Source: Fibrobacter succinogenes
Lineage (GTDB): Bacteria > Fibrobacterota > Fibrobacteria > Fibrobacterales > Fibrobacteraceae
Direction: 5' to 3'
Length of the DNA: 64,000 bases
Assembly: GCA_902776765.1 (NCBI GenBank)
Contig: CACYRP010000028.1
Location: 1-64,000, forward strand
Below the pieces are notes generated by a model, which had not been told where the DNA came from, ran no database searches, and saw nothing but the letters and a program-made list of their open reading frames with translations. Each line of letters begins with the position of its first letter. The first letter of the stretch is position 1. Of this stretch, positions 47,494-57,424 are shown one piece after another. The translations under genes were made by a program, and so were the position numbers.

Positions 47494-50274
47494 ATGGTGT
47501 GTTGGAATGATCTTTCGTCTCAGATCTGTAGAGTTTTTGGTCCTCTTCTTTTTGTAACGCTGCTTTTGTTGGCGTGCTCTGACGATAACCCTAGTTCTTT
47601 GAATTTTGATCCAGGGAGTAGTTCTTCTGCGAATGGTGTTGCGAATGGCGCGAGCCTCCCATTTGTAGGCGGCCCGGTGATGTTCACTGAGGTTGATCCG
47701 ATTAACATTGATTACAAGGATCACGAAGGCGATGACGCTGGCTGGGTAGAATTATTCAATGCTTCTGCTGATACAGTAAATTTGTTTGGAATGTACTTGA
47801 CGGATTTGCAAGAAGAACCTTTCAAGTGGAAACTGGGTGATGTGAAAATTGCACCGAATTCGTTTTTGGTCATTTTCTTGTCGGGGAAGAATTATCCCGA
47901 TTACGTGATGCCGCATGATTCTATGGATATGATTGGGCCTGGTTGCTGGACATGGACGGATGCTGAGAGTGATCCGCCGGGTTACAGTTATGCCGATCCG
48001 CTGCCGGGATACAAGAAAAATTGCTTTAGCGAAAATGGTAAGCGTCGCATAGGCTCGGTGATGCAATTGGGCGAAAACGAGGAACTTGGGTGGGCGTCTA
48101 TTTCGCTTTTCGTGGGGACGGGGAGTACTGACCCTTCGGATGTGCTGGATATTTCGGCGGCAAATGAAATTTTGATGCAGGCGTACATTACGAAGGGCCG
48201 CAAGGTTTCTATGCGCTTGGCGCAGCCCGACATTGATGATTGGAAAGGTTACGAAATGATTCTTGAAGGGACGGGGGATTCTTCGACGGTTTACCGTATG
48301 GCGCTCCCGACGGGCTCTACGTTCCCTGATTTGGCGAACATTTACGGGACGCGATTTAGCCCCGATGCAAATGAATCGCAAGAAGTGACTCTTAAGGTTT
48401 TCAGCTACATTGCACGCAGTCGCGGACATGAACCGCATGCGGGTTTCAAGCTTTCGAAAAAAGGCGGCTCGCTTTACCTGGTGAATGCAGACACGGCAAT
48501 TGTGGATTCTGTGGCTTATCCGGAATTGCCTCTAGGAAAAACATGGAGCAATGCGAATGGCTGGGGCTATGCCGACCCTTCGCCATATGGCAATACGGAA
48601 AGCGGGCTGACATTCACTCGTGAAGAAAATATCGACACTTTGCTATTCCCGCCTTCGGGATTTTATACGGAACCATTTGTTCTAAATCTTGAAAGTACGA
48701 ATAATGCCGTTTGCGAAACTGGTGGAAAATTGCCATCGGAACAGACGTCATTTCAGAAGAATATTTTAATCGATAAAACGACGGTAATTCGCTGTGCAAA
48801 AATCGCTCCGCAAAGCCTCCCGAGTGATGTGGTGACGCGTACTTACGTTTTCGAGACTGCGCCCTCAGTGCCTGCGGTATTCCTTGCCGCTGATCCGAAT
48901 TCACTTTTTGACCCGGATACAGGAATTTATGTGGAAGGTCCGTATGCACAGAGCAAGGAACCCCATTACGGTGCTAATTACTGGCTTGACAAGGAAATTC
49001 CTGTGACGGTGGAATTGATGGAGCCGGGGACGAGTACGCCTGCGTTTGCGAAGAATGCGGGGCTCAAGATTTTTGGCAATTACAGCCGTCAGAAAGACAA
49101 AAAGTCGGTGGCGATTACGTTCCGTGAAAAGTATGGCGATTCTCATTTGAAGTATCCGCTGTTCCCTGAATTTCCGGAGCTGAATAAGTTCAAGGTGTTC
49201 TTGTTGCGCAATAACGGGAGCAACTGCGGAAACGACTACATTCGCGACCGCTTGGCGAGCTCCGTGAGCGAAGGGCTTGGCGTTGATTACCAGCGCGGGC
49301 GATTTGCTGTCGTGTATTATAACGGCGAATATTTCGGCATCCACAGCATCCGTGAACGCTCGACGGAAGACTATTTCGAAACGCATTACGGGCTTGATCC
49401 GGATAAAATAGATTTGCTCAAGGCCGATAATTCTGTGTCGGCGGGTTCGGCTGCCGATTACGTCGCGTTGATGGATTGGCTGGAATCAAACAATCTGGAT
49501 GACGAGGAAAATTATGCTTACGTTGCATCGCAAATAGATGTTGACAATTTCATCAATTACATGCATACGGAAATTTTTGCAAATAACCGCGACTGGCCGG
49601 CGAATAATCTCAAGAAGTGGCGCAGTACAAGCCCCAAAACGCCGTGGAAATGGTTCCTGTATGATCTTGATTTTGGTTTTGGGAATGATTACAGCAAATA
49701 TACGAATAACATATTTGAATTTGCTGCGGCAGAAGATGGGGATTCGTGGCCGAATGGGCCTGAATTTACGTTGTTGCTTCGGCGATTGCTCGAAAATGAA
49801 GATTTCAAGGCTGCGTTTATCAACCGAATGGCGGTGCTATTGCAGATGAATTTTGAAAGTTCGCGGGTGCTTGCACGTATCGAGAATATGATGGCTGAAA
49901 TCCAGTCGGAAATTCCTCGCGACCAAAAACGCTGGGGACTGAGCGCTACGAAAATGACAAAACAGCTCAACGCTATCAAAAATTTTGCGATGGACCGCCC
50001 TAAAGTCGTTTACGATGAATTGCAGGAATTTTTCGCATTGGGAAAAAAGGCTAATGTGACTTTGTCTGTAAGTGGTTCTGGCCGGATTCTAGTGCATAAT
50101 CTCCCTGTAGATGAGAAAAAAATGACAGTGAATTTCTTTACGGGATTCCCTGTGTTGCTCAGCGTGGAGCCTCTTGCAGGAAGTATTTTTGTAGGTTGGG
50201 GTGATGGCGAAACAAACCCTACGCGGGTGATTCTGCCTGAAAGTGTCAGTGAAGTCACGGCTCTCTTCAAATAA
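47494..50274 (+). CDS. CotH-kinase lipoprotein with lamin-tail and bacterial-repeat domains
   Basis: 926 residues, lipobox LLLLACS (Cys about 28). Domains in order: lamin-tail domain (about 60-170; MFTEVDPINIDYKDHEGDDA, GWVELFNASADTVNLFGMYL), a second beta region, a chitobiase-C/FN3-like part (about 385-450; GFYTEPFVLNLES), the CotH protein-kinase-like fold (about 490-790; GLKIFGNYSRQKDKKSVAIT, VFLLRNNGSN, YIRDRLASSVSEGLGVDYQR, YFGIHSIRERSTEDYFETHY, WKWFLYDLDFGFGND) and a C-terminal bacterial-repeat domain (LSVSGSGRILV, VEPLAGSIFVGWGDGETNPT). CotH-type kinases phosphorylate surface proteins in spores; in Fibrobacter the target is unknown. Surface-exposed location is inferred. Confidence 0.9.
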   Translation: MVCWNDLSSQICRVFGPLLFVTLLLLACSDDNPSSLNFDPGSSSSANGVANGASLPFVGGPVMFTEVDPINIDYKDHEGDDAGWVELFNASADTVNLFGMYLTDLQEEPFKWKLGDVKIAPNSFLVIFLSGKNYPDYVMPHDSMDMIGPGCWTWTDAESDPPGYSYADPLPGYKKNCFSENGKRRIGSVMQLGENEELGWASISLFVGTGSTDPSDVLDISAANEILMQAYITKGRKVSMRLAQPDIDDWKGYEMILEGTGDSSTVYRMALPTGSTFPDLANIYGTRFSPDANESQEVTLKVFSYIARSRGHEPHAGFKLSKKGGSLYLVNADTAIVDSVAYPELPLGKTWSNANGWGYADPSPYGNTESGLTFTREENIDTLLFPPSGFYTEPFVLNLESTNNAVCETGGKLPSEQTSFQKNILIDKTTVIRCAKIAPQSLPSDVVTRTYVFETAPSVPAVFLAADPNSLFDPDTGIYVEGPYAQSKEPHYGANYWLDKEIPVTVELMEPGTSTPAFAKNAGLKIFGNYSRQKDKKSVAITFREKYGDSHLKYPLFPEFPELNKFKVFLLRNNGSNCGNDYIRDRLASSVSEGLGVDYQRGRFAVVYYNGEYFGIHSIRERSTEDYFETHYGLDPDKIDLLKADNSVSAGSAADYVALMDWLESNNLDDEENYAYVASQIDVDNFINYMHTEIFANNRDWPANNLKKWRSTSPKTPWKWFLYDLDFGFGNDYSKYTNNIFEFAAAEDGDSWPNGPEFTLLLRRLLENEDFKAAFINRMAVLLQMNFESSRVLARIENMMAEIQSEIPRDQKRWGLSATKMTKQLNAIKNFAMDRPKVVYDELQEFFALGKKANVTLSVSGSGRILVHNLPVDEKKMTVNFFTGFPVLLSVEPLAGSIFVGWGDGETNPTRVILPESVSEVTALFK

Positions 50275-50347
50275 GCCAAATAGCGCTGGAACCTTATAAA
50301 TAGCCTATGTTTTAGATGTGAGGCTCATCATGCTGCGTTGTAATTGC

Positions 50348-50361
50348 TATCTTGTAGCATC
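50348..50361 (+). promoter_or_regulatory. -10-like box next to ugd (leaderless candidate)
   Basis: TATCTT at 50348-50353, then GTAGCATC and ATG at 50362: gap 8 nt, no Shine-Dalgarno sequence. Confidence 0.45.
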
Positions 50362-51732
50362 ATGAGTTTCGAAATTAAAATTGTGTGCATTGGTGCTGGC
50401 TATGTCGGTGGGCCGACCATGACAGTTATCGCCGATAAGTGTCCCGATGTCAAAGTTACCGTTGTTGATATAAACCAATCGCGCATTGATGCTTGGAATA
50501 GCGAAAATCTTCCGATTTTTGAACCTGGTCTAGATGATGTTGTGAAGCGCGCTCGAGGCCGTAACCTGTTCTTCAGCACAGATATTCCTGCAGCTATCAA
50601 GGATGCCGACATTATTTTCGTGTCCGTCAATACTCCGACGAAAACGTTTGGGCATGGCGCGGGTAAGGCTTCTGACCTGCAGTACTGGGAAAAGACCGCC
50701 CGTAACATTTTGGAAATTGCTGACGAAGGCAAGATTATCGTCGAAAAGTCTACGCTCCCGGTGCGCACTGCGGCTGCCATGGAACGCATATTGAATTCGA
50801 ACGACAAAGGTCTCCACTTTGAAGTGCTTTCTAATCCGGAATTCCTTGCAGAAGGTACGGCTATCAACGACTTGTTTGAACCGGACCGCGTGCTGATTGG
50901 CTCGCACCAGACGGAATCGGGCCTTGCAGCCTGCCAGAAACTGGTGGATGTTTATGCCCATTGGGTTCCGCGCGATCGCATTTTGACAACGAACCTCTGG
51001 AGTTCCGAACTTACAAAGCTTACGGCAAATGCTTTCCTCGCTCAGCGCATCAGTTCCATCAACTCGATTAGCGCCCTCTGCGAACGCACCGGTGCAGATG
51101 TTGATGAAGTGGCTTACGTAATGGGCAAGGACCGCCGCATCGGTTCCAAGTTCCTCAAGGCGTCCATCGGGTTCGGTGGTAGCTGCTTCAAGAAGGATAT
51201 CTTGAACCTCGTTTATCTTTGTGGTTATTACGGTTTGCCGGAAGTGGCTGCTTACTGGGAAAGCGTCGTGAAAATAAATGAGTGGCAAACCCACCGCGTG
51301 GTGGATCGCATGCTCGAAACGATGTTCAATACGATTGCCGGTAAGAAGATCGCTGTGTTCGGTTTTGCGTTCAAGGCGAATACGGGCGACACGCGTGAAA
51401 GCCCTGCAAACCTCGTTGTGCGTGATTTGCTCGCCGAACATGCTCTGCCCGTTGTGACCGACCCGAAGGCTATCCCCGATGCTAAGCGCGACCTCAAGGA
51501 TGTGATTGACCATGTGACATTCGAGGAAGATCCGTACAAGGCAGCTGAAGAGGCTCATGCTGTTGTTGTTTGTACCGAATGGAAGTGTTTTGCCGAACTG
51601 GACTGGAACCGCATTTACAGCTCGATGGCAAAGCCTGCATTTGTATTTGATGGCCGCAATATTTTGGATGCTGACGCACTGAGAAAAATCGGATTCGAAG
51701 TGACAAGCATTGGTAAAGGCAAGGCGGAGTAG
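50362..51732 (+). CDS. ugd: UDP-glucose 6-dehydrogenase
   Basis: 456 residues; oxidises UDP-glucose to UDP-glucuronate with NAD+, supplying uronic acid for surface glycans. Rossmann start [105 protein letters not shown] with catalytic Cys about 275; and the C-terminal UDP-binding domain [19 protein letters not shown]. These blocks are closest to the eukaryote-like UGDH type, which is longer than the common bacterial form. It begins the polysaccharide locus; the glycosyltransferase gene follows after 6 nt. Confidence 0.96.
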   Translation: MSFEIKIVCIGAGYVGGPTMTVIADKCPDVKVTVVDINQSRIDAWNSENLPIFEPGLDDVVKRARGRNLFFSTDIPAAIKDADIIFVSVNTPTKTFGHGAGKASDLQYWEKTARNILEIADEGKIIVEKSTLPVRTAAAMERILNSNDKGLHFEVLSNPEFLAEGTAINDLFEPDRVLIGSHQTESGLAACQKLVDVYAHWVPRDRILTTNLWSSELTKLTANAFLAQRISSINSISALCERTGADVDEVAYVMGKDRRIGSKFLKASIGFGGSCFKKDILNLVYLCGYYGLPEVAAYWESVVKINEWQTHRVVDRMLETMFNTIAGKKIAVFGFAFKANTGDTRESPANLVVRDLLAEHALPVVTDPKAIPDAKRDLKDVIDHVTFEEDPYKAAEEAHAVVVCTEWKCFAELDWNRIYSSMAKPAFVFDGRNILDADALRKIGFEVTSIGKGKAE

Positions 51733-51738
51733 TTAAAC

Positions 51739-52845
51739 TTGAAAATCGCTGTTTTAGGTACGCGTGGAATTCCTGATATTATGGGTGGTATTGAAACCCA
51801 TTGTCAGCAATTGTATCCGCGAATTGTGGAACGTGGGGCCATGGTCGTTATTTTTGCGCGAAAGGCCTATACGCCCCAAAAGACTCCTTACAGATATAAG
51901 CGTGTACAGGTGGTTCCTGTTTATGCGCCTAAAATTTCTGGACTAGAAACTTTTGTACATACGTTTAGGTGCCTCTACAAGGTCTTGGCGTGGAAACCGG
52001 ACATTGTCCATTTGCATGCGATTGGGCCTTCCTTTGTGGCTCCTATATTTAGGCTTGCGGGCTTAAAGGTTGTCTATACGCACCACGGGCAGGACTATAA
52101 TCGTGCCAAGTGGGGCTGGTTTGCAAAGGCCATTCTGAGAATCAGTGAGTTTGTAGGAACAAAGTTCTCGAACCGGGCCATCGTGATTTCGGATCTTTTG
52201 GAACAGTGGCTCAAGAAGAAGTTCCATTGCAAGACGACCGTTCGTATCAACAATGGCGTTACCTTGTTGCCGCCGTTGCCCGAAGATAAGACGAAGAAAT
52301 GGCTTGGCAAGTACGGGCTCGAAGGTAAACGTTACATTTTTGCTTTGGGTCGTTTTGTCAAGGAAAAGGGTTTCCATGATTTGATTGCCGCTTACAAAAA
52401 AGCGGGACTGAAGGATGTTTCGCTTGTGATTGCGGGAACAGCCGATTTTAAATCGGATTACGCCAATCGGATGAAAGCGGCCGCTGCTGAAGTGGGCGCG
52501 ATCCTTCCGGGTTACATCCATGGCGAAGAGCTTCAGGTGATTTTTGAAAATGCTTCGCTGTTTGTGATTCCGAGTTACCACGAAGGTCTTCCGATTGCTC
52601 TGTTGGAAGCGCTTGGCTATAACCGAAACGTTGTTGCAAGCGATATCCCGGCGAATATGGAAGTCCCGTTGCCCGAAGAATGTTTTTACGAACTAGGTGA
52701 CGTTGAAGAACTTGCCGAAAAAATGCGCCACTTTATGGAAAAACCAGTGCAGAGGGATTTCAAGCAGATTGTCCAGGAATATTATGATTGGGATAAAATT
52801 GCCGATCAGACGATGAATGTGTACAAGAGCTTGATGGCGAAATAG
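51739..52845 (+). CDS. Glycosyltransferase family 4
   Basis: 368 residues with a TTG start at 51739 that gives the canonical beginning MKIAVLGTRGIPDIMGGIET (GT-B fold, Gly-rich loop). DIVHLHAIGPSFVAPIFRLA and VVYTHHGQDYNRAKWGWFAK are acceptor-side loops; the donor half has YIFALGRFVKEKGFHDLIAA and FVIPSYHEGLPIALLEALGY, whose Glu residues (ExxxxxxxE) contact the nucleotide sugar. The GTRGIPxxxGGxET start is typical of enzymes adding rhamnose or GlcNAc-type sugars, but the sugar cannot be told. It lies between ugd and the radical SAM gene in one direction, 17 nt from the latter. Confidence 0.92.
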   Translation: MKIAVLGTRGIPDIMGGIETHCQQLYPRIVERGAMVVIFARKAYTPQKTPYRYKRVQVVPVYAPKISGLETFVHTFRCLYKVLAWKPDIVHLHAIGPSFVAPIFRLAGLKVVYTHHGQDYNRAKWGWFAKAILRISEFVGTKFSNRAIVISDLLEQWLKKKFHCKTTVRINNGVTLLPPLPEDKTKKWLGKYGLEGKRYIFALGRFVKEKGFHDLIAAYKKAGLKDVSLVIAGTADFKSDYANRMKAAAAEVGAILPGYIHGEELQVIFENASLFVIPSYHEGLPIALLEALGYNRNVVASDIPANMEVPLPEECFYELGDVEELAEKMRHFMEKPVQRDFKQIVQEYYDWDKIADQTMNVYKSLMAK

Positions 52846-52862
52846 GGTGTATTGAGGGTTAT

Positions 52863-53957
52863 ATGAGTTGTTCAAATTGTAGTTGTGGTTCGAATAAAAT
52901 CCAAATGCCGACCGATGTGTCGGTGATTACGACCTATCGCTGCCAGATGCGTTGCAAGATGTGCAATATCTGGAAGAACCCGACCAAGAAAAGCGAAGAA
53001 ATTCAGGCCAAGGACTTGGAAATCTTACCGCAACTCAAGTTTGCCAATGTCACTGGTGGTGAACCGTTTATCCGCCAGGATTTGGAAGATATTATTGAAG
53101 TCCTTTATACAAAGGCTCCGCGCATCGTGATTAGCACAAGCGGTTGGTGGGTCGATCGCGTTATCAAGCTTGCTGAACGCTTCCCGAATATTGGCGTTCG
53201 CGTGAGTATCGAAGGCCTTGAAGGGACGAATAATTTTTTGCGTGGTCGCGATGACGGCTTTGAACGCGGCATGCGTACGCTCAAGACGCTCCATGAAATG
53301 GGCGTGAAGGATATCGGCTTTGGCCAGACGCTTAGCAACTGGAACAGCAATGACCTGATTCCTTTGTACGAACTTGCGCTCTCGATGAATTTTGAATTTG
53401 CTACGGCTGCGTTCCACAACAGCTATTACTTCCACAAGGAAGACAACCAGATTAGCAACAAGGAAGAACTCTGCGAGAATATCGGCAAATTGGTGAATCG
53501 CTTGCTCAAGGAAAATCATCCGAAGTCTTGGTTCCGCGCCTTCTTTAACTTGGGCCTTATCAAGTACATTCAGGGAGGCAAGCGAATGCTTCCGTGCGAA
53601 GCCGGTTCCGTGAACTTCTTTACGGACCCGTGGGGCGAAGTTTATCCTTGTAATGGTCTTGAACCTCGCTACTGGCAGGAAAGCATGGGCAATATCCACA
53701 CTGCCAAAACTTTCGAAGAAATTTGGTTCAGCGAACAGGCTCAGAAAGTGCGCGAAAAAGTGCGCACCTGCCCCAAGAACTGCTGGATGGTGGGAACTGC
53801 CGCGCCGGTGATGAAAAAGTATATCGCTCATGTGGCGCCTTGGGTGCTTACGGCCAAGCTCAAGAGTTTGTTCGGTAAAGAAATCGATTGCACCAAGTTC
53901 CCGACATTCGATGTGGGGCAAGATCCTAGACAGGGTGACTTGAGAATTGAAGGCTAG
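52863..53957 (+). CDS. Radical SAM/SPASM-like protein in a glycan locus
   Basis: 364 residues. TTYRCQMRCKMC gives the CxxxCxxC cluster (Cys27, 31, 34), preceded by a Cys-rich start (SCSNCSCGSN). NVTGGEPFIRQDLEDIIEVL is the GGEP SAM-binding motif, and VRVSIEGLEGTNNFLRGRDD is strand 4. C-terminally LPCEAGSVNFFTDPWGEVYP, CNGLEP and TCPKNCWM carry the extra cysteines of a SPASM/twitch domain that may bind auxiliary Fe-S clusters. The reaction is unknown; in glycan loci such enzymes may modify sugars or a peptide carrier. It overlaps the next glycosyltransferase's upstream region, 10 nt before that start. Confidence 0.88.
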   Translation: MSCSNCSCGSNKIQMPTDVSVITTYRCQMRCKMCNIWKNPTKKSEEIQAKDLEILPQLKFANVTGGEPFIRQDLEDIIEVLYTKAPRIVISTSGWWVDRVIKLAERFPNIGVRVSIEGLEGTNNFLRGRDDGFERGMRTLKTLHEMGVKDIGFGQTLSNWNSNDLIPLYELALSMNFEFATAAFHNSYYFHKEDNQISNKEELCENIGKLVNRLLKENHPKSWFRAFFNLGLIKYIQGGKRMLPCEAGSVNFFTDPWGEVYPCNGLEPRYWQESMGNIHTAKTFEEIWFSEQAQKVREKVRTCPKNCWMVGTAAPVMKKYIAHVAPWVLTAKLKSLFGKEIDCTKFPTFDVGQDPRQGDLRIEG

Positions 53958-53967
53958 CAGGTATGCG

Positions 53968-55164
53968 ATGCGGATTATACTTGCAAATAAATTTTACTAT
54001 CGTCGAGGCGGAGACTGCGTCTATTCGATAGAACTGGAAAATCTGCTTAAGGCTGCGGGGCATGATGTAGCCTTTTTCGCAATGGATTATCCTGAAAATC
54101 AAGAAAATCAGTGGAATTCTTATTGGCCATCCGAGATTGCTTTTTCTCCAAAGAAACCTGCTGCTTTTTTTAAGGCCTTTAAACGTCCATTTGGCGATGG
54201 CGAAACAGTAAAGAAATTTACGGCGCTGCTAGATGCGTTTAAGCCAGATGTATTGCACTTGAATAACATTCATACGCAACTTTCGCCTGTGATTGCTGAA
54301 ATTGCGCATGCTCGTGGTGTAAAGGTCGTGTGGACGTTGCATGACTATAAGTTGATTTGTCCTGCGTACACGTGCCTTTGCAAAGGCGTTATCTGTGAAG
54401 ATTGCATCGCTGGCGATAAAAAGAGTTGTGTAGCCAAGAAATGTGTTAAGAACAATTGGCTTGCAAGTAAGATTGCGGAAAAAGAAGCTTGCATCTGGAA
54501 TGGCGAACGGCTAGAAAAATGGGTCGATGCGTTTGTATGCCCGAGTCATTTTATGAAGATGAAAATGGAGCGAGGTGGTTTTGATGCGTCGAAACTGGTG
54601 GTGCTTCATAATTTTGTCGATGAATTAAAGTTTGTCCATGAACCAGTCTCGCGGGAAAATGCATACTGTTATGTCGGTCGCTTGTCTAGTGAAAAAGGCG
54701 TCGAAACGTTACTAGAGGTGGCTTCGAAAATAGATGTGACTTTGTATGTGCTTGGGACGGGCCCGCTTGAAGCGCAATTGAAAACGCGCTTTTCACAGTT
54801 TAAGCAAATTCAATTTTTAGGCCGCTGTGATTGGGAAACCTGTAAGTCTATTCTGTTGAAATCTAAGTTCAGCGTAATACCGAGCCAATGGTACGAAAAC
54901 AATCCTTACTCGGTAATCGAATCGCTTTGTCTTGGAACACCCGTTTTGGGATCCGATATTGGCGGAATTCCAGAATTGATTGAACCGGGTGTGACTGGCG
55001 AACTCTTTGAAATGGGAAATGCCGATAGCCTTGAAAGAAAAATACGATTGATGTTCGACAAGGTTTATGACATCGATGTTGTTTCAGTGCGAAAGAAATT
55101 TTCAAAAGAAAATTATTTGGATCAGATAAAGTCTGTTTATGGTAGTGCTGATGCCGCAAAATAG
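53968..55164 (+). CDS. Glycosyltransferase family 4 with a Cys-rich insert
   Basis: 398 residues from ATG 53968 (MRIILANKFYYRRGGDCVYS). The YYxRGGxxxY start is a known subtype of GT4. VLHLNNIHTQLSPVIAEIAH and VVWTLHDYKLICPAYTCLCK follow; then a Cys-rich segment (CLCKGVICEDCIAGDKKSCV) as in related enzymes where it may bind zinc. The donor half has CYVGRLSSEKGVETLLEVAS, FSVIPSQWYENNPYSVIESL (Glu pair) and GTPVLGSDIGGIPELIEPG. It overlaps the following GT2 gene by 14 nt, so the two are likely translated together. Sugar specificity unknown. Confidence 0.92.
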   Translation: MRIILANKFYYRRGGDCVYSIELENLLKAAGHDVAFFAMDYPENQENQWNSYWPSEIAFSPKKPAAFFKAFKRPFGDGETVKKFTALLDAFKPDVLHLNNIHTQLSPVIAEIAHARGVKVVWTLHDYKLICPAYTCLCKGVICEDCIAGDKKSCVAKKCVKNNWLASKIAEKEACIWNGERLEKWVDAFVCPSHFMKMKMERGGFDASKLVVLHNFVDELKFVHEPVSRENAYCYVGRLSSEKGVETLLEVASKIDVTLYVLGTGPLEAQLKTRFSQFKQIQFLGRCDWETCKSILLKSKFSVIPSQWYENNPYSVIESLCLGTPVLGSDIGGIPELIEPGVTGELFEMGNADSLERKIRLMFDKVYDIDVVSVRKKFSKENYLDQIKSVYGSADAAK

Positions 55165-56155
55165 TCCGCTCATCTCTATTGTTGTTCCTGTTTATAAGGT
55201 TGAGGCTTATCTTGATCAGTGCGTAAAGAGCATTGCTTGTCAGACCTATGAAAATTTGGAAATTATTTTGGTCGATGATGGCTCTCCGGACCATTGCCCA
55301 GAAATGTGCGATGAATGGGCGAAAAAGGATTCACGAATCAAGGTCATTCACAAAGAAAATGGCGGGCTAGGCGCTGCGCGTAATGCGGGCATTGCCGTAG
55401 TAAATGGTGATTATATCGGCTTTATTGATAGTGATGATTGGTGTGAGCCCGATATGTTCCAAGAATTGCTGGAATCGTGTGTTGAGTTCAATGCATCTGT
55501 AGCTGTTTGCAATGTCTTTATTGATTGGGAAAATGGATGGGCGCAAGAAAGAACTGTATTTTCTGAAGAAAGAACTGTCTGGAATGCTTCTGAAGTTTTA
55601 AGACGCTTTTTTGATGGCCATTTGACGGCTTGGGCGTGCAACAAGCTATATAAGAGGGATGTAATCGAATTTTTGCATTACCCGAAGCAGGCCTATGAAG
55701 ATATTTCTGTAGCGAGGGATCTTTTTACCCATATTGAAAAAGTCGCCTTTTCGGGAAAAAATTCTTATCATTATCGCCAGCGACAAGGTAGCATTGTTAA
55801 TGATCGCGTTTCTGCTTCGCAATTTGTGTTGATTGAAGAATTGCAAAAGAATGTGGCCGTTGCAAAGGCGTTTTCTTTTGAAAGTGTCGCCATTGCCAGA
55901 CTCGCCGTTAGTAGCTTTAACTTACTTGTGAAAATAGATAAAGAAAAAGAAGGTACATTAAGGGATAAGGTCCCGCAATTGCTGGATTGCATACGGTTAT
56001 ATAAGTTTAACTTGTTTAAAGACCAAATGGTTCGAAAGAAAGACCGTCTTTTCCAGTTTTGCATTGCTTGGGGATGCCCTTACAAAATGGTCCTTTGGAT
56101 TCGACGTGTGTTTCAGGCAATCTACTGGTCTTTGAATATGAAGAAAGGCGGATAA
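55151..56155 (+). CDS. Glycosyltransferase family 2
   Basis: 334 residues from ATG 55151. Classic GT-A start: ISIVVPVYKVEAYLDQCVKS, ENLEIILVDDGSPDHCPEMC (DDGS), GGLGAARNAGIAVVNGDYIG and FIDSDDWCEPDMFQELL with the DxD metal site. Then TAWACNKLYKRDVIEFLHYP and EDISVARDLFTHIEKVAF as in EpsJ/WcaA-like transferases. The C-terminal about 110 residues are helical and basic, which suits membrane association. Seven nt separate it from the O-antigen polymerase gene. Confidence 0.93.
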   Translation: MPQNSPLISIVVPVYKVEAYLDQCVKSIACQTYENLEIILVDDGSPDHCPEMCDEWAKKDSRIKVIHKENGGLGAARNAGIAVVNGDYIGFIDSDDWCEPDMFQELLESCVEFNASVAVCNVFIDWENGWAQERTVFSEERTVWNASEVLRRFFDGHLTAWACNKLYKRDVIEFLHYPKQAYEDISVARDLFTHIEKVAFSGKNSYHYRQRQGSIVNDRVSASQFVLIEELQKNVAVAKAFSFESVAIARLAVSSFNLLVKIDKEKEGTLRDKVPQLLDCIRLYKFNLFKDQMVRKKDRLFQFCIAWGCPYKMVLWIRRVFQAIYWSLNMKKGG

Positions 56156-56161
56156 GAAGAA

Positions 56162-57412
56162 ATGATTTCCTATGCAATAGGCGCATATTTGGCTTTCGCT
56201 ATTGTGAGTTTTCGGACGGCAGTTCTGCTGCTGGTCCCATTTTCGCTCTTACTGCATATGTTTCCTGTATTTGATCGACAGGTGTTTTCTGTTCTAGATT
56301 GTTGCTGTCTTGGATTAACGGCTTTACTTCCTTTTAAGTGCGATTTTGTTTCTAAACTGAAAACATATCCCTTTTTGGTCCCCAGCTTGTTGGTTGGTGC
56401 ATCATTTGTAATTACAAACTTGTTGGCCGAAGCGCATTGGCCTAGTACTGTTTTTGTTTTGAATACGATTTATTTATTCCCGTTTGTCGTTTGGTGCGTG
56501 TTGGACGAAGAAAAAGATGTAAAGATGTTGCTTTACTTGTTCTGCGTGTATTTTGGTTTCTGCGTTATTTATGCTTTGGTTGAGCTTGCTCTCGGTGAAA
56601 ATATTATTGTGAAAAATCTACTGCGAATGAATATCGTTAATGAAAACGTTATAAACTATACTGAAATTCGTTTTGGATTTAAGCGACTGCAGAGTATCTT
56701 TGATACACCGATGTCTATGGGGATGGCGATGGCTGTCTTTGGATATTTGCTGTTTGAAACGCGAAAAATGCTAAAAGAATCCAATTTCTTTATAGACATT
56801 TTATTGGTTGCTTGCCTTGTCTTACCGTGGTTGAGTGGCGCTAGATCGGTCTTTGTGTCGGCCTTTATTATTTTAATACCAATCCTGAATCAAACGATGA
56901 AGGGAAATCGCTTTGCTCTGTTGAAAATAGCGCTTTTGGGAGGCGGATTCTTCTTGCTTGGCGGCTGGTTTATGACTTTGATTGATTCCTTTATCCATTC
57001 GGATACGGCGGTAACGGGAAGTAGTGTGGATATGCGTTTGCTGCAGTTTGCCGTTATTATGCCGTTTTTCTTGAATTCCCCCATTTGGGGTAATGGCTAT
57101 GCCTATACCTGGAGCTTTGTCAAAGCCGTAGATGCGGATTTGCTTGGAGCCGAAAGTATATGGCTGCAAATGCTGGTGGATTTTGGGGTTATCGGTGGTA
57201 TGGCTTATATTGCATGCATTATATATATGGCCAAACACTTGAAATCAATGTTTGGCCGAAGTGGATATGCAATGCCTGTTGCCGTTATTGTTGGTTATTC
57301 GCTTTCTACATTTTTAGGACTAGAACTCAATTATTTCTTTATCATTTGCATTATGCTGATGAAAATATATGAGTTTTACGGAAAAGAGAATGAAGAAGAA
57401 TCTGATTCGTAG
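56162..57412 (+). CDS. O-antigen polymerase/ligase-like membrane protein
   Basis: 416 residues with about ten to eleven membrane helices. There is a large periplasmic loop near residues 280-330 (SFIHSDTAVTGSSVDMRLLQ, NSPIWGNGYAYTWSFVKAVD, LGAESIWLQMLVDFGVIGG), which has the Wzy/WaaL pattern R...G.G.....S.w..ll...G. It polymerises repeat units or joins glycan to its lipid anchor. GKENEEESDS ends the protein. It is the last gene on the plus strand before five genes in the other direction; convergent with the flippase gene only 12 nt away, and no clear terminator separates them. Confidence 0.85.
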   Translation: MISYAIGAYLAFAIVSFRTAVLLLVPFSLLLHMFPVFDRQVFSVLDCCCLGLTALLPFKCDFVSKLKTYPFLVPSLLVGASFVITNLLAEAHWPSTVFVLNTIYLFPFVVWCVLDEEKDVKMLLYLFCVYFGFCVIYALVELALGENIIVKNLLRMNIVNENVINYTEIRFGFKRLQSIFDTPMSMGMAMAVFGYLLFETRKMLKESNFFIDILLVACLVLPWLSGARSVFVSAFIILIPILNQTMKGNRFALLKIALLGGGFFLLGGWFMTLIDSFIHSDTAVTGSSVDMRLLQFAVIMPFFLNSPIWGNGYAYTWSFVKAVDADLLGAESIWLQMLVDFGVIGGMAYIACIIYMAKHLKSMFGRSGYAMPVAVIVGYSLSTFLGLELNYFFIICIMLMKIYEFYGKENEEESDS

Positions 57413-57424
57413 TCCTGCTTAGTT

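Noticed and set aside
50530-51558. A 342-codon minus-strand frame opposite ugd
   Set aside because: Shadow of a conserved dehydrogenase gene with all motifs on the plus strand.
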